Source: Armatimonadota bacterium (GTDB taxonomy: Bacteria; Armatimonadota; Hebobacteria; CAIYQO01). Taken from it: DNA of 44,352 nt. Shown here one piece after another: positions 1-7,173 of the stretch. Below the pieces are notes generated by a model. The model ran no database searches and was not told the origin of the DNA. It worked only from the letters and a program-made list of their open reading frames with translations. Every line of letters begins with the position of its first letter. Within the stretch, counting starts at the first letter, position 1. The stretch lies in the NCBI GenBank assembly GCA_029553475.1, contig JAKPKV010000081.1, forward strand, positions 1-44,352, written 5' to 3'. Made by a program: the position numbers and the translations under genes.

Positions 1-1590
1 ACGCGCCCCATCATCCTCTGCGAATACGCCTACGCCAAGGGCAACGCCGGCGGCAATTTTAAAAAGTACTGGGACCTGGTGGATCGTTTCCCCTCCTTCC
101 AGGGCGGCTTCATCTGGGACTGGCACGACAAAGCTCTCACCTTCACCCTGCCCGACGGCCGCACGGCCTGGGGGTACGGCGGCGACCTGGGCTGCGGCTT
201 CGATTACCCGGCCATCGGCGAGCACCCCACGCAGGTGCTCAACGGCATCGTCGCCCCCGACCTCACCCCGCACCCGGGCGCCTGGGAAGTGAAGCAGGTG
301 CAGGCGCCGGTGGCCTTCACCGCGGCGGAAGAAAGCCTGCGCCAGGGCATCGTCACCGTCCGCAACAAACACCAATTCCTCGACCTGGGGCATCTGGAGC
401 TGTTGTGGGACGTGACGGAAGACGGCCGCGTCGTGCAGTCCGGCCGCCTGCCAATGCCGGCGGTGCCCGCGGGCGCGGAGGCGCAGCTCACCCTGCCCAT
501 TGCCGCGATCACCCGTCCTCTTGCCGGCGCGGAATACTGGCTGAACCTGCGCGCCGTGCTGGCGGCGGATCAGCCGTGGGCGGAGAAAGGGCACGACATC
601 ACCTGGGCGCAGTTCGCCCTGCCCTACCGCAAGGCGGGTGAGACCGTCGCCGCCGCCGGCCTGCCGGCGGTAACATTGGCGCGCGCCGATGGCGCCGTCG
701 TCATCAGCGGCGAGCGGGTGCGCGTCGTCTTCGACCGCGCGGCGGGGGTGATAACCTCCTTCCGCGGCACGGGACCGGAGCTGCTGCTCGCCGGCCCGAC
801 GGATAATTTTTATCGCGCCCCCACCGATAACGATTTTCAGCTCGGCAGCCCGCACAGCTACTGGCAGGACTGGGTGCAGGCGGGGTTGGACCGCCTGCGG
901 CGCACCGCGACGGCGGTGGACGCGGCGCAGTTGTCCGCCACCGCGGCGGTGGTGCAGGTGCATGCCGCATATCACGGCACGGCGGAGGAGCCGGCGTTCC
1001 GCACCGCCACCCGCTACACGGTCTACGGCAGCGGCGAGGTGATCGTGGACTGCACGGTGCGGGCGAGCGAGACGCTGGTGACCATCCCGCGCATCGGGCT
1101 GGCGCTGGTGCTGCCCGCCGATTTTGCGCGGCTGGCCTGGTACGGCTGCGGCCCGTATGAAACCTACCCGGACCGCAAGGCCAGCGCGCAGGTGGGCCGC
1201 TACGCGGGCACGGTGGCGGAGCAGTTCGCGCCGCTCATCATCTGGCCGGGCGAATGCGGCGGCAAGGAAGACGTGCGCTGGGCGGCGCTGACGGATGCGT
1301 CGGGGCATGGCCTGCTCGTCGCCGGCGCGCCGATCTTCCACTTCGACGCCCTGCACTACCCGCTGGACGAGCTCACCGCCGCCCAGCACACCCACGAGTT
1401 AACCGCCCACCCGGAAATCTACCTCCACCTCGACGCCCGCCACATGGGCCTCGGCGGCGACACCGGCTGGACGCGCAACGTCCACCCCGAATACCTCATC
1501 GGCCCCGGCACGTACCAATACACCCTCCGCCTCCGCCCCCTGGCGCCGGAAGACGACCCGGCGGCGCTGGCGCGGGTGTCAATCGAGTAG
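1..1590 (+). CDS. GH2 beta-galactosidase (LacZ-type), C-terminal part, 5' end outside window
   Basis: Open from the first base of the window, so the start lies upstream. It hydrolyses terminal beta-galactosides. The first residues read ILCEYAYAKGNAGG, which matches the LacZ block ILCEYAHAMGNS carrying the nucleophile Glu. After it comes the WDW block of the TIM barrel. A long C-terminal part follows that looks like the beta-galactosidase small-chain domain, with motifs such as RAPTDND, WYGCGPYETYPDR and a closing HMGLGGDTGW as in LacZ domain 5. The visible 529 codons fit the second half of a roughly 1000-residue LacZ protein. No signal peptide can be judged. A second, different GH2 gene lies convergently at 2295-4550. 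The family call is secure; the exact substrate is inferred. Confidence 0.93.
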   Translation, partial: TRPIILCEYAYAKGNAGGNFKKYWDLVDRFPSFQGGFIWDWHDKALTFTLPDGRTAWGYGGDLGCGFDYPAIGEHPTQVLNGIVAPDLTPHPGAWEVKQVQAPVAFTAAEESLRQGIVTVRNKHQFLDLGHLELLWDVTEDGRVVQSGRLPMPAVPAGAEAQLTLPIAAITRPLAGAEYWLNLRAVLAADQPWAEKGHDITWAQFALPYRKAGETVAAAGLPAVTLARADGAVVISGERVRVVFDRAAGVITSFRGTGPELLLAGPTDNFYRAPTDNDFQLGSPHSYWQDWVQAGLDRLRRTATAVDAAQLSATAAVVQVHAAYHGTAEEPAFRTATRYTVYGSGEVIVDCTVRASETLVTIPRIGLALVLPADFARLAWYGCGPYETYPDRKASAQVGRYAGTVAEQFAPLIIWPGECGGKEDVRWAALTDASGHGLLVAGAPIFHFDALHYPLDELTAAQHTHELTAHPEIYLHLDARHMGLGGDTGWTRNVHPEYLIGPGTYQYTLRLRPLAPEDDPAALARVSIE

Positions 1591-1633
1591 TAAATGCGTC
1601 GTCCGCGCCCGGAGCCTGTCCCGATAACATCGG

Positions 1634-1709
1634 GGCGGCGCGTGGGTTTCGCTTTCTTGCACGGTGTGGAGAAGCGAAACCCACGCGCCGCGGAGGGCGC
1701 GGACTACCT
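1634..1709. repeat. Hairpin repeat copy 1 (about 76 bp)
   Basis: Arms GCGCGTGGGTTTCGCTT and AAGCGAAACCCACGCGC form a long stem around a short spacer, followed by a GGAGGGCGCGGACTAC tail. The same sequence recurs in the same orientation at 2222-2296. The two copies bracket a low-GC gene. Confidence 0.85.
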
Positions 1710-1713
1710 TTTA

Positions 1714-2193
1714 TCACGTAAACAATCCTCGTTCATAAGTGTCATCGTATAAATACAACTGCAAGGCACGCAGATGTTCACCCCAGTGTGCGCCATAACT
1801 CCAGTGAAAGTACCAGAGCGCATCATCATGGCTGGTATGCTGCCATCGCCATTGGACTTGGTACATCTCCTTTGCGATATCAAGGAGATCATCTATAGCA
1901 TCTCCCACCCCCATTTCACCCAGTTCTCTGAGTGCGCTGATACTCAGTGGGATTTGATACCAGCCATAATTGGGAAACAGCCCGCAGATCATTTTTCGCA
2001 GCGTATCCTGATCGCTCCAGGGAGGATCAGGATACGCTTGCTCATCCCGATATGGCTTGGCTGAATGCCAGGCAAGCGCCAGCTTGTCCAATATCAGGAC
2101 AAGCGCAGCCTCATTGGCAGGGATTGAGCCACGGCCATTCTCGATTAAATCGAGATATTCTTCGATAACCTGATAAATATCAATTGATATCAT
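1714..2193 (-). CDS. DUF5063-like hypothetical protein
   Basis: A 159-residue acidic, probably cytosolic protein with no signal peptide or membrane segment. The C-terminal half has the pattern DDLLDIAKEMY, then a Trp-rich stretch ending HWGEHLRAL. This resembles the DUF5063 family signature (DIYxDLxxGL ... WxFxxHWGxH..ALRAL); the function of that family is not known to me. I chose ATG at 2193 because an AGG-rich stretch lies just upstream and the longer reading would translate the hairpin repeat. A 14-bp palindrome (2177-2190) sits on the first codons. Base composition is clearly more AT-rich than the neighbours. The gene sits between two direct copies of a hairpin repeat, which suggests a horizontally acquired cassette. 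The family assignment is from memory of motifs and is moderate. Confidence 0.6.
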   Translation of the reverse strand: MISIDIYQVIEEYLDLIENGRGSIPANEAALVLILDKLALAWHSAKPYRDEQAYPDPPWSDQDTLRKMICGLFPNYGWYQIPLSISALRELGEMGVGDAIDDLLDIAKEMYQVQWRWQHTSHDDALWYFHWSYGAHWGEHLRALQLYLYDDTYERGLFT

Positions 2194-2214
2194 ACCTGTT
2201 CCCTGACACGTTTC

Positions 2215-2296
2215 GTAGTCCGCGGCGCGTGGGTTTCGCTTTCTTGCACGGTGTGGAGAAGCGAAACCCACGCGCCGCGGAGGGCGCGGACTACCT
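2215..2296. repeat. Hairpin repeat copy 2
   Basis: Second copy of the 1634-1709 repeat, near identical over 2222-2296. Here the outer ends are also inverted: GTAGTCCGCG at 2215 pairs with CGCGGACTAC ending at 2294. The whole unit is therefore an about 80-bp palindrome just beyond the 3' end of the convergent GH2 gene. Confidence 0.85.
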
Positions 2297-4550
2297 ATTC
2301 GATCTTCATCTTCAGCCGTCGCTCTACACCAAACTCCGGCGCCCGCACCGTCACCGTCACCCGTCCCGGCGTATCGCCGGCGCGGAGGTAGACGGCCGCC
2401 ACCCCGCCCGCCAGCGCGAGGGGTGACGGGCCGATGAGCGTCGCCGGCCCATCCACGTCTACCAATACCGCGGCGCGGCTGTGCGCCTGCACGTTGCCAT
2501 ATTCATCGGTATGGCTGATCACGAGGCGCGTCATGTCGGCGCCGTCGGCGCGCAACGCGGGGTCATCAAGTGAAACGGCCAGCGTGCGCGCATCGTTGTG
2601 CGCGGGAAAACGCTGCTCGGCGACCACCGCATCCCCGACGAGACCGACGAGGTGCAATTCCTGCCAGCTCGGCCCCCACAGCGTGCCCAATCCCGTGCAG
2701 AAGAAGGGCGGGTGCGGGAGGTACGGGAAACGGTCGCGGGCGGGGGTATATTCGCCGCGCAGCTCGCCGCCGATGTAGACCCGCAGGCGCTCGCAATTGC
2801 TGAAGACCACCAGCGGGGCGTCGTGGCCGGCCTTCATCGTCGCCTCGTTCGGGTCAAAGCCCGCCTGGTCGCCCACCTTCCAGCGGGTGGCCGCCCGCAG
2901 CACCGGGCGCACGGCCGGGTCGAGCTGGCTGGCGTAGACGGCGGCGCCCAGCTTCGGCGCGCGGAAGACGTCGCACATGCCCCACGGCTGGATGCTGTCC
3001 ACCGTCACCCAGTCCTGCGAGTGGTAATCGAAGGCGCACCAGCCGATGGCCCCGGCCACGCGCGGGTGGCCATACATGGCGTTGAGAATCTCGGCATGCA
3101 CCATCGCGAAGTTGACCAACACCGCGCTGTGCGCGGTGCGGCGGGCATCGGTGAGCGGGCCGAACTCGGTGATGAGATACGGCGTCACCGGCGGCTCGTT
3201 GATAGTCTGCTCCGGCGGGCGGTAGGCGTAATCGTTGGCGGTGAAGACGTCTTCCAGCAATTCGCTGTTGACCCCCCAGCGCACGCCGCCGGTGGGGCGC
3301 GAGGGGTCCAGCTCCCGCGCCAGCGCGTTGGTGCGCGTGTAAAAATCGTGGTCGTCGGCGGACTCGTTGATGCGCACGCCCCAGAGGATGACGGACGGGT
3401 GGTTGCGGTCGCGGCGGATCATCATCTCCACGTCGCGGCAGGCCAATGCCTTCCACCCCTCGTCGCCGATGAAGCTCCAGCCGGGGATTTCCTCGAAGAC
3501 GAGCAGTCCGATCTCATCGCAGCGGTCGAGGAAATGCGGCGACTGCGGGTAGTGGCTGGTGCGCACGATGTTGCAGCCGAGCTCGTATTTCAAGATATCG
3601 GCGTCCCGGCGCTGCAGGCGCGCGGGCGCGGCGGCGCCGAGATACGGGTAGGTCTGGTGGCGGTTCAGCCCGATCAGCTTCAGCGGCCGGCCATTGAGCA
3701 GGAACGGCCCTTCCCGCGTGAAAACCGCCTCGCGGAAGCCGAAGAGGGTCTCCACTGCATCGGCGGTTCGCCGGCCGTCGAGCAGCACCACCCGCGCCCG
3801 GTAGCGCCGCGGGTCATCCAACTCCCACAACTGGATGCCGTCCAGCCCCTCCAGCGTCAGCGCGATCTCCGCCGTTCCACCGGCAGGCGCCGCGCAGGAC
3901 ACCGGGGCGCTGACGGCGATCCGCTTGTCCTTCAGATCATACAGCTCCAGCCGCGCCGCACCCCGCCAATCAGCTGCCCGCGTGTTGCGCACGGTCGCCG
4001 TCGCCAGCACCGTGTTCCGTTCAGCCAGCGCGTCCGGCGTTCGCACGAACAGCTCATCCAGGTAGCACCCCGGCACGACGCGCAGGCTCGCCCCCCGGTA
4101 CATGCCGCCGAAAGTCTGATAATCCATCACCCGCCCGCAGGGAGGGATGTCGGCATGCAGCCGGGCATCCACGCGCACGGCCACCACGTTGTCCGCTCCC
4201 GCCCGCCGGCGCAGGAAGGGGGTGATGTCCACCGAAAACCCGACGTAACCGCCGCGATGCGTGAAGGCCAGCCGCCCGTTCACGTGCACCGCGGCGACCA
4301 TCATCACCCCGTCGAAATCGAGGAAGACGCGGCCGTCCCCCAGCCCCGCGGGCGTGGGCAGATGCCGCCGGTACCAGGAGACGAACTGCGACCGCCGCTC
4401 GGAAAAGTAGTTCGCCGGCAGCGGCGCGTGCTGGTGCGGCAGTGTGACAGCCGTCCACGCCCGCCCGCGGGGGCGCGCGCCGGCACGGGCGGCGTCATCG
4501 GCGGGCAGGAAGGACCAGTCGCGGTGAAGCGACGTGACGGAACGAAGCAT
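2295..4550 (-). CDS. GH2 family beta-galactosidase / beta-glucuronidase
   Basis: A 751-residue retaining glycosidase. Order: N-terminal sugar-binding jelly roll (HRDWSFLPAD, LPHQHAPLP), immunoglobulin-like sandwich, then the TIM barrel. The barrel carries the GLNRHQTYPYLG block, the acid/base Glu in ILWGVRINES (canonical NES) and the nucleophile Glu in LITEFG. A C-terminal extension of Ig-like character follows (VDVDGPATLIGPSP). I took ATG at 4550: AGGTGA lies 5 nt before it, whereas the upstream GTG at 4559 overlaps that site. No signal peptide, so cytoplasmic. Both catalytic Glu are present, so it should be active on beta-linked galactosides, glucuronides or related sugars; which one cannot be told. 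It is convergent with the DUF5063-like cassette and the LacZ gene. Confidence 0.92.
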   Translation of the reverse strand: MLRSVTSLHRDWSFLPADDAARAGARPRGRAWTAVTLPHQHAPLPANYFSERRSQFVSWYRRHLPTPAGLGDGRVFLDFDGVMMVAAVHVNGRLAFTHRGGYVGFSVDITPFLRRRAGADNVVAVRVDARLHADIPPCGRVMDYQTFGGMYRGASLRVVPGCYLDELFVRTPDALAERNTVLATATVRNTRAADWRGAARLELYDLKDKRIAVSAPVSCAAPAGGTAEIALTLEGLDGIQLWELDDPRRYRARVVLLDGRRTADAVETLFGFREAVFTREGPFLLNGRPLKLIGLNRHQTYPYLGAAAPARLQRRDADILKYELGCNIVRTSHYPQSPHFLDRCDEIGLLVFEEIPGWSFIGDEGWKALACRDVEMMIRRDRNHPSVILWGVRINESADDHDFYTRTNALARELDPSRPTGGVRWGVNSELLEDVFTANDYAYRPPEQTINEPPVTPYLITEFGPLTDARRTAHSAVLVNFAMVHAEILNAMYGHPRVAGAIGWCAFDYHSQDWVTVDSIQPWGMCDVFRAPKLGAAVYASQLDPAVRPVLRAATRWKVGDQAGFDPNEATMKAGHDAPLVVFSNCERLRVYIGGELRGEYTPARDRFPYLPHPPFFCTGLGTLWGPSWQELHLVGLVGDAVVAEQRFPAHNDARTLAVSLDDPALRADGADMTRLVISHTDEYGNVQAHSRAAVLVDVDGPATLIGPSPLALAGGVAAVYLRAGDTPGRVTVTVRAPEFGVERRLKMKIE

Positions 4551-4592
4551 AAGGATCACCTCATGATGTGCTCAGTAACGCGTTATCCACTC

Positions 4593-4660
4593 CGAAAATA
4601 GCATCCGCGTGTTGGTAGTGCGCCACGCAGCGAAGCGGAGTGGCGCCGATCCGGCCGTAG
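4593..4660. repeat. Dispersed palindromic repeat, copy A
   Basis: The core at 4610-4660 contains GTAGTGCGCCACGC and GGAGTGGCGCC, which can pair, and ends GGCCGTAG. A close copy is at 9465-9531. It lies in the 400-nt gap 4551-4950 between the GH2 gene and the MCE gene. The rest of that gap holds only the GC-clamp repeat at 4778-4843 and no convincing gene. Confidence 0.7.
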
Positions 4661-4777
4661 AGTGCCCGTCATACCTGGCGCCAGCTACGCAGCACTCCGG
4701 CCAGTCCGCAGGGGCGGATTTTGTGGCTCCCGCCCCGGATGTGCATCCAGGGGACGGAAGCCTCGCGAGGCACAACT

Positions 4778-4843
4778 CACCTCTCCCCCAGCCCCCTCCC
4801 CTACGTGGGGAGGGGGATATGCGGAGTGCAACGCCGCGGCCCC
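4778..4843. repeat. GC-clamp dispersed repeat, copy 1
   Basis: Runs of CCCCTCCCC facing GGGGAGGGG around a short loop, followed by GGAGTGCAACGCCGCGGCCCC-like sequence. Related copies are at 6829, 31475, 35250 (inside a gene) and 37413. Confidence 0.65.
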
Positions 4844-4950
4844 GGTGTGGGCGGAGTACATCCGCGACAATGTTCATCCTCATGCCGGGATGCTGCCCTC
4901 GCCAGCACGGCAGGGTGGGATTCGACGGTAGTCACCGCACCACCCGCCTG

Positions 4951-6693
4951 TTACGGCCGATACATCATCCCCCCGCCGACGGCGCCGCGCGCGTCCATCG
5001 CGTCGTACCAGCCGGCGGTGAGCCACCAGGGGCCGCCGAGGCGGTAGCTGGCGAAAATGTTGGCGCGGGGGTCCTGCGGGGCGAAGAGCTCGCCGGTGAG
5101 GCGGAAATCCCGGCCGGGGGCGTAGTCGAATCCCGCGCCCCAGCGCGACTGCACCGCGCCCGCGCGCGCCCAGAGGCCGGGGCGCAGCGCGCGGCCCACT
5201 TGCGCGTTGATATCGTTGCCGTGATCAATATTGGCCAGGCCGAGTCGCAGCAGGTTGGATCCGGCGCGGATATCCACGTTGGCGTCGGCGCGGGTGGATT
5301 GCGCTCCCGCGTCCAGCGCCACCACCCGGCCTTCCGGCTCGAGGCGAATGCTGCCGAGAAACGTGCGCATATCGGTGAGCGTTTGCGTGGCGCCGCTCAC
5401 GTCGGCGCTCGCCTTATTGAGCTGCGCGGTGATGGCGAACAGGTTTTTCGCGATGCCGGGGGTCACTTCACGGAACGGTCCGGTGAGCTGCGGCAGATCA
5501 GCGCCGGCGCCTTTCAGCCCGGCGGAGGCGTCCCGCAGATTGGCGGTGGCCGTCTTCACGTCGCCGACGATCTCCGGCAGCGCGGCGGTGGCTTTGCCCG
5601 CATCCGCCAGCATGGCGCCGGCCGCCGTGCGCGTCTCGACCATCAGCGCTGCCATCTCCGCGCCGACGTTCCGCAGGTGCGCGGCGGAGTCGCGGATCGT
5701 CGCCGCCAGCTCCTTGTCATTGAGCAGCACGTCCACCGCGGCGGCCGCGCTCTCCAGCCGCTTGGTGAGCTTCGCGACGTTCTCTGCGGCGGCGTCGAGG
5801 TTGGCGATGGCCTGCGTGCCGGCGATTTGCGGCGTCAGCGCCGCGCTGAGCTGGCGGAGATCGTGCGTCACCCCGCCCAGGTCCGCCACCATCAGGTCCA
5901 CCGCCCCCGCGTTGCGCTGCACCAGGCCGTTCAGCCCGGCCACCATCTCGGCGGTAGCGGCCGTGGTCTGCCGCAGCCCGACGAGGGTGGCGTCGAAGTC
6001 GTCCTGGTGGCGCGCCAGCAGCGCGGTGAGGCCGGCGGCGAACTCGGCGGAGGAGCTCGTGGTATTGCGCAGGTTCACGATGGTCTCCGCCAGCGTGCCG
6101 CCGCTGGCTTGCATCTGCGCGTTCAGCAGCTCCGTCAACTCGGCGGAGGCCGCGGCGGAGCGATCAAAGTTGGCGATGGCCGTCTTGAGCTGCTCCATCG
6201 TCTCCACATCGCCCACCAGCCGGTTCAGGCCGGTGGCGGCGATGTCCAGCTTTGCCAGCAGTGTGCTGGTGGCGGACAGGAGATCGCCCGCGTCGGGAGC
6301 GGTGACGCCGTCCACCACCATCCCCGGCTCGACGAATTTCCCGGCGCCGTCCAGCGGCGTGATGTCCACGTAGCGCTCGCCCACCAGCCCGCCGGTGGCG
6401 AGGGCGAACAGATCGGACGTGCGCAGACGCACGGCGTGGTTCACCTTCACCGTCACCAGCGACCTGTTGGAGCCGGGTTCCAGCGCGGCGGCGAGCACCT
6501 GCCCCACCGGCACGCCCGAGACCTGCACCGCCGCCCCCGCGGCGATGCTCTGCGCGCGGGGGAAGCGAATCATGAACGTGTAGATGCCCTCGTCCTGTGC
6601 CGTATGGCTCAGGAGCAGAATCACCATGATGAGCACGCTCAATCCGAGCAGAAATAGCAGACCGTCGCGAATGCCGTGAACCGTGGTACGCAT
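4951..6693 (-). CDS. MCE/MlaD family lipid-transport protein with long helical region
   Basis: A 580-residue inner-membrane-anchored periplasmic protein. One membrane helix lies at about residues 10-30 (LLFLLGLSVLIMVILLL). The MCE domain spans about 38-115, with the family pattern GAAVQVSGVPVGQV and the turn GLVGERYVDI. A very long Ala/Leu-rich helical stretch (about 130-430) could form the tube or needle that carries lipids across the periplasm in MCE systems. The last about 110 residues are Gly/aromatic rich with alternating beta character and end in GGGMMYRP, which resembles an outer-membrane beta segment. ATG at 6693 has GGAGGAG 8 nt upstream and an extended -10 box further up. MlaE/MlaF partners are not adjacent. 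Known: MCE proteins move phospholipids between membranes. Inferred: the same role here. Confidence 0.85.
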   Translation of the reverse strand: MRTTVHGIRDGLLFLLGLSVLIMVILLLSHTAQDEGIYTFMIRFPRAQSIAAGAAVQVSGVPVGQVLAAALEPGSNRSLVTVKVNHAVRLRTSDLFALATGGLVGERYVDITPLDGAGKFVEPGMVVDGVTAPDAGDLLSATSTLLAKLDIAATGLNRLVGDVETMEQLKTAIANFDRSAAASAELTELLNAQMQASGGTLAETIVNLRNTTSSSAEFAAGLTALLARHQDDFDATLVGLRQTTAATAEMVAGLNGLVQRNAGAVDLMVADLGGVTHDLRQLSAALTPQIAGTQAIANLDAAAENVAKLTKRLESAAAAVDVLLNDKELAATIRDSAAHLRNVGAEMAALMVETRTAAGAMLADAGKATAALPEIVGDVKTATANLRDASAGLKGAGADLPQLTGPFREVTPGIAKNLFAITAQLNKASADVSGATQTLTDMRTFLGSIRLEPEGRVVALDAGAQSTRADANVDIRAGSNLLRLGLANIDHGNDINAQVGRALRPGLWARAGAVQSRWGAGFDYAPGRDFRLTGELFAPQDPRANIFASYRLGGPWWLTAGWYDAMDARGAVGGGMMYRP

Positions 6694-6741
6694 GGACGAT
6701 GCTCCTCCGCGGCGATAACCGTGCCGGCAGTCCCTCGTCCT

Positions 6742-6750
6742 ATTGTATCA
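6742..6750 (-). promoter_or_regulatory. Extended -10 promoter for the MCE gene
   Basis: On the minus strand TGATACAAT is a TGn extended -10 element about 48 nt before the ATG at 6693. This leaves a leader of about 40 nt that carries a good Shine-Dalgarno site. Confidence 0.5.
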
Positions 6751-6828
6751 CGCCCCGCCCGGACGCGCATCATTGCGCCGACGCGGTAACAGTTCAGTCT
6801 TGTCAGAGTGATATGGCGTCTGCCCGCC

Positions 6829-6929
6829 CACCTCTCCCCCCGCCCCTCCCCTAAGCGGGGAGGGGAGCACCGGAGCTGCACACCCATCACTCCCCCTTCC
6901 CTCTCAGGGAAGGGGGGTGGGGGGTTAGG
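6829..6929. repeat. GC-clamp dispersed repeat, copy 2
   Basis: Two successive stem-loops, CCCCTCCCC/GGGGAGGGG and CCCCCTTCCCT/AGGGAAGGGGG, open with CACCTCTCCCC as in the copy at 4778. It fills most of the 480-nt gap between the divergent MCE and PL8 genes; beyond the two promoters nothing else is visible there. Confidence 0.65.
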
Positions 6930-7031
6930 TTTGCCATCAATCGGCGACATGCTGGCAGGACTGAACTGTTGCCCGACGCGACCGCGACGGCGGTGCGCTC
7001 TCCAGGCGCCGGCAGATACGCAACTCGGCGT

Positions 7032-7060
7032 TTGCCGCGCCCGCGCGCCGCGCGTATAAT
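7032..7060 (+). promoter_or_regulatory. Sigma70-type promoter upstream of the PL8 lyase
   Basis: TTGCCG, a 17-nt spacer, then TATAAT at 7055-7060. The -10 is a perfect match and the spacing is ideal. Transcription would start near 7067, about 107 nt before the ATG at 7174. Confidence 0.6.
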
Positions 7061-7173
7061 CGTGGCGGGGAGCATCGCCGATGAGTCGCCCATCCGCCGC
7101 CAGCCGAGAGCCTGACCGGGAACGCTGGTCGCGCAGGTCAACACCGCTGATCTACGCAACGAAAGGAACGCCC

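Noticed and set aside
2598-4601. Long plus-strand open frame opposite the GH2 gene
   Set aside because: Antisense shadow of a GC-rich gene: His/Arg/Pro-rich translation without any family pattern, whereas the minus strand carries complete GH2 motifs.
4609-6657. Long plus-strand frame opposite the MCE gene
   Set aside because: Shadow frame; the minus strand has the MCE domain, a membrane helix and a ribosome site.
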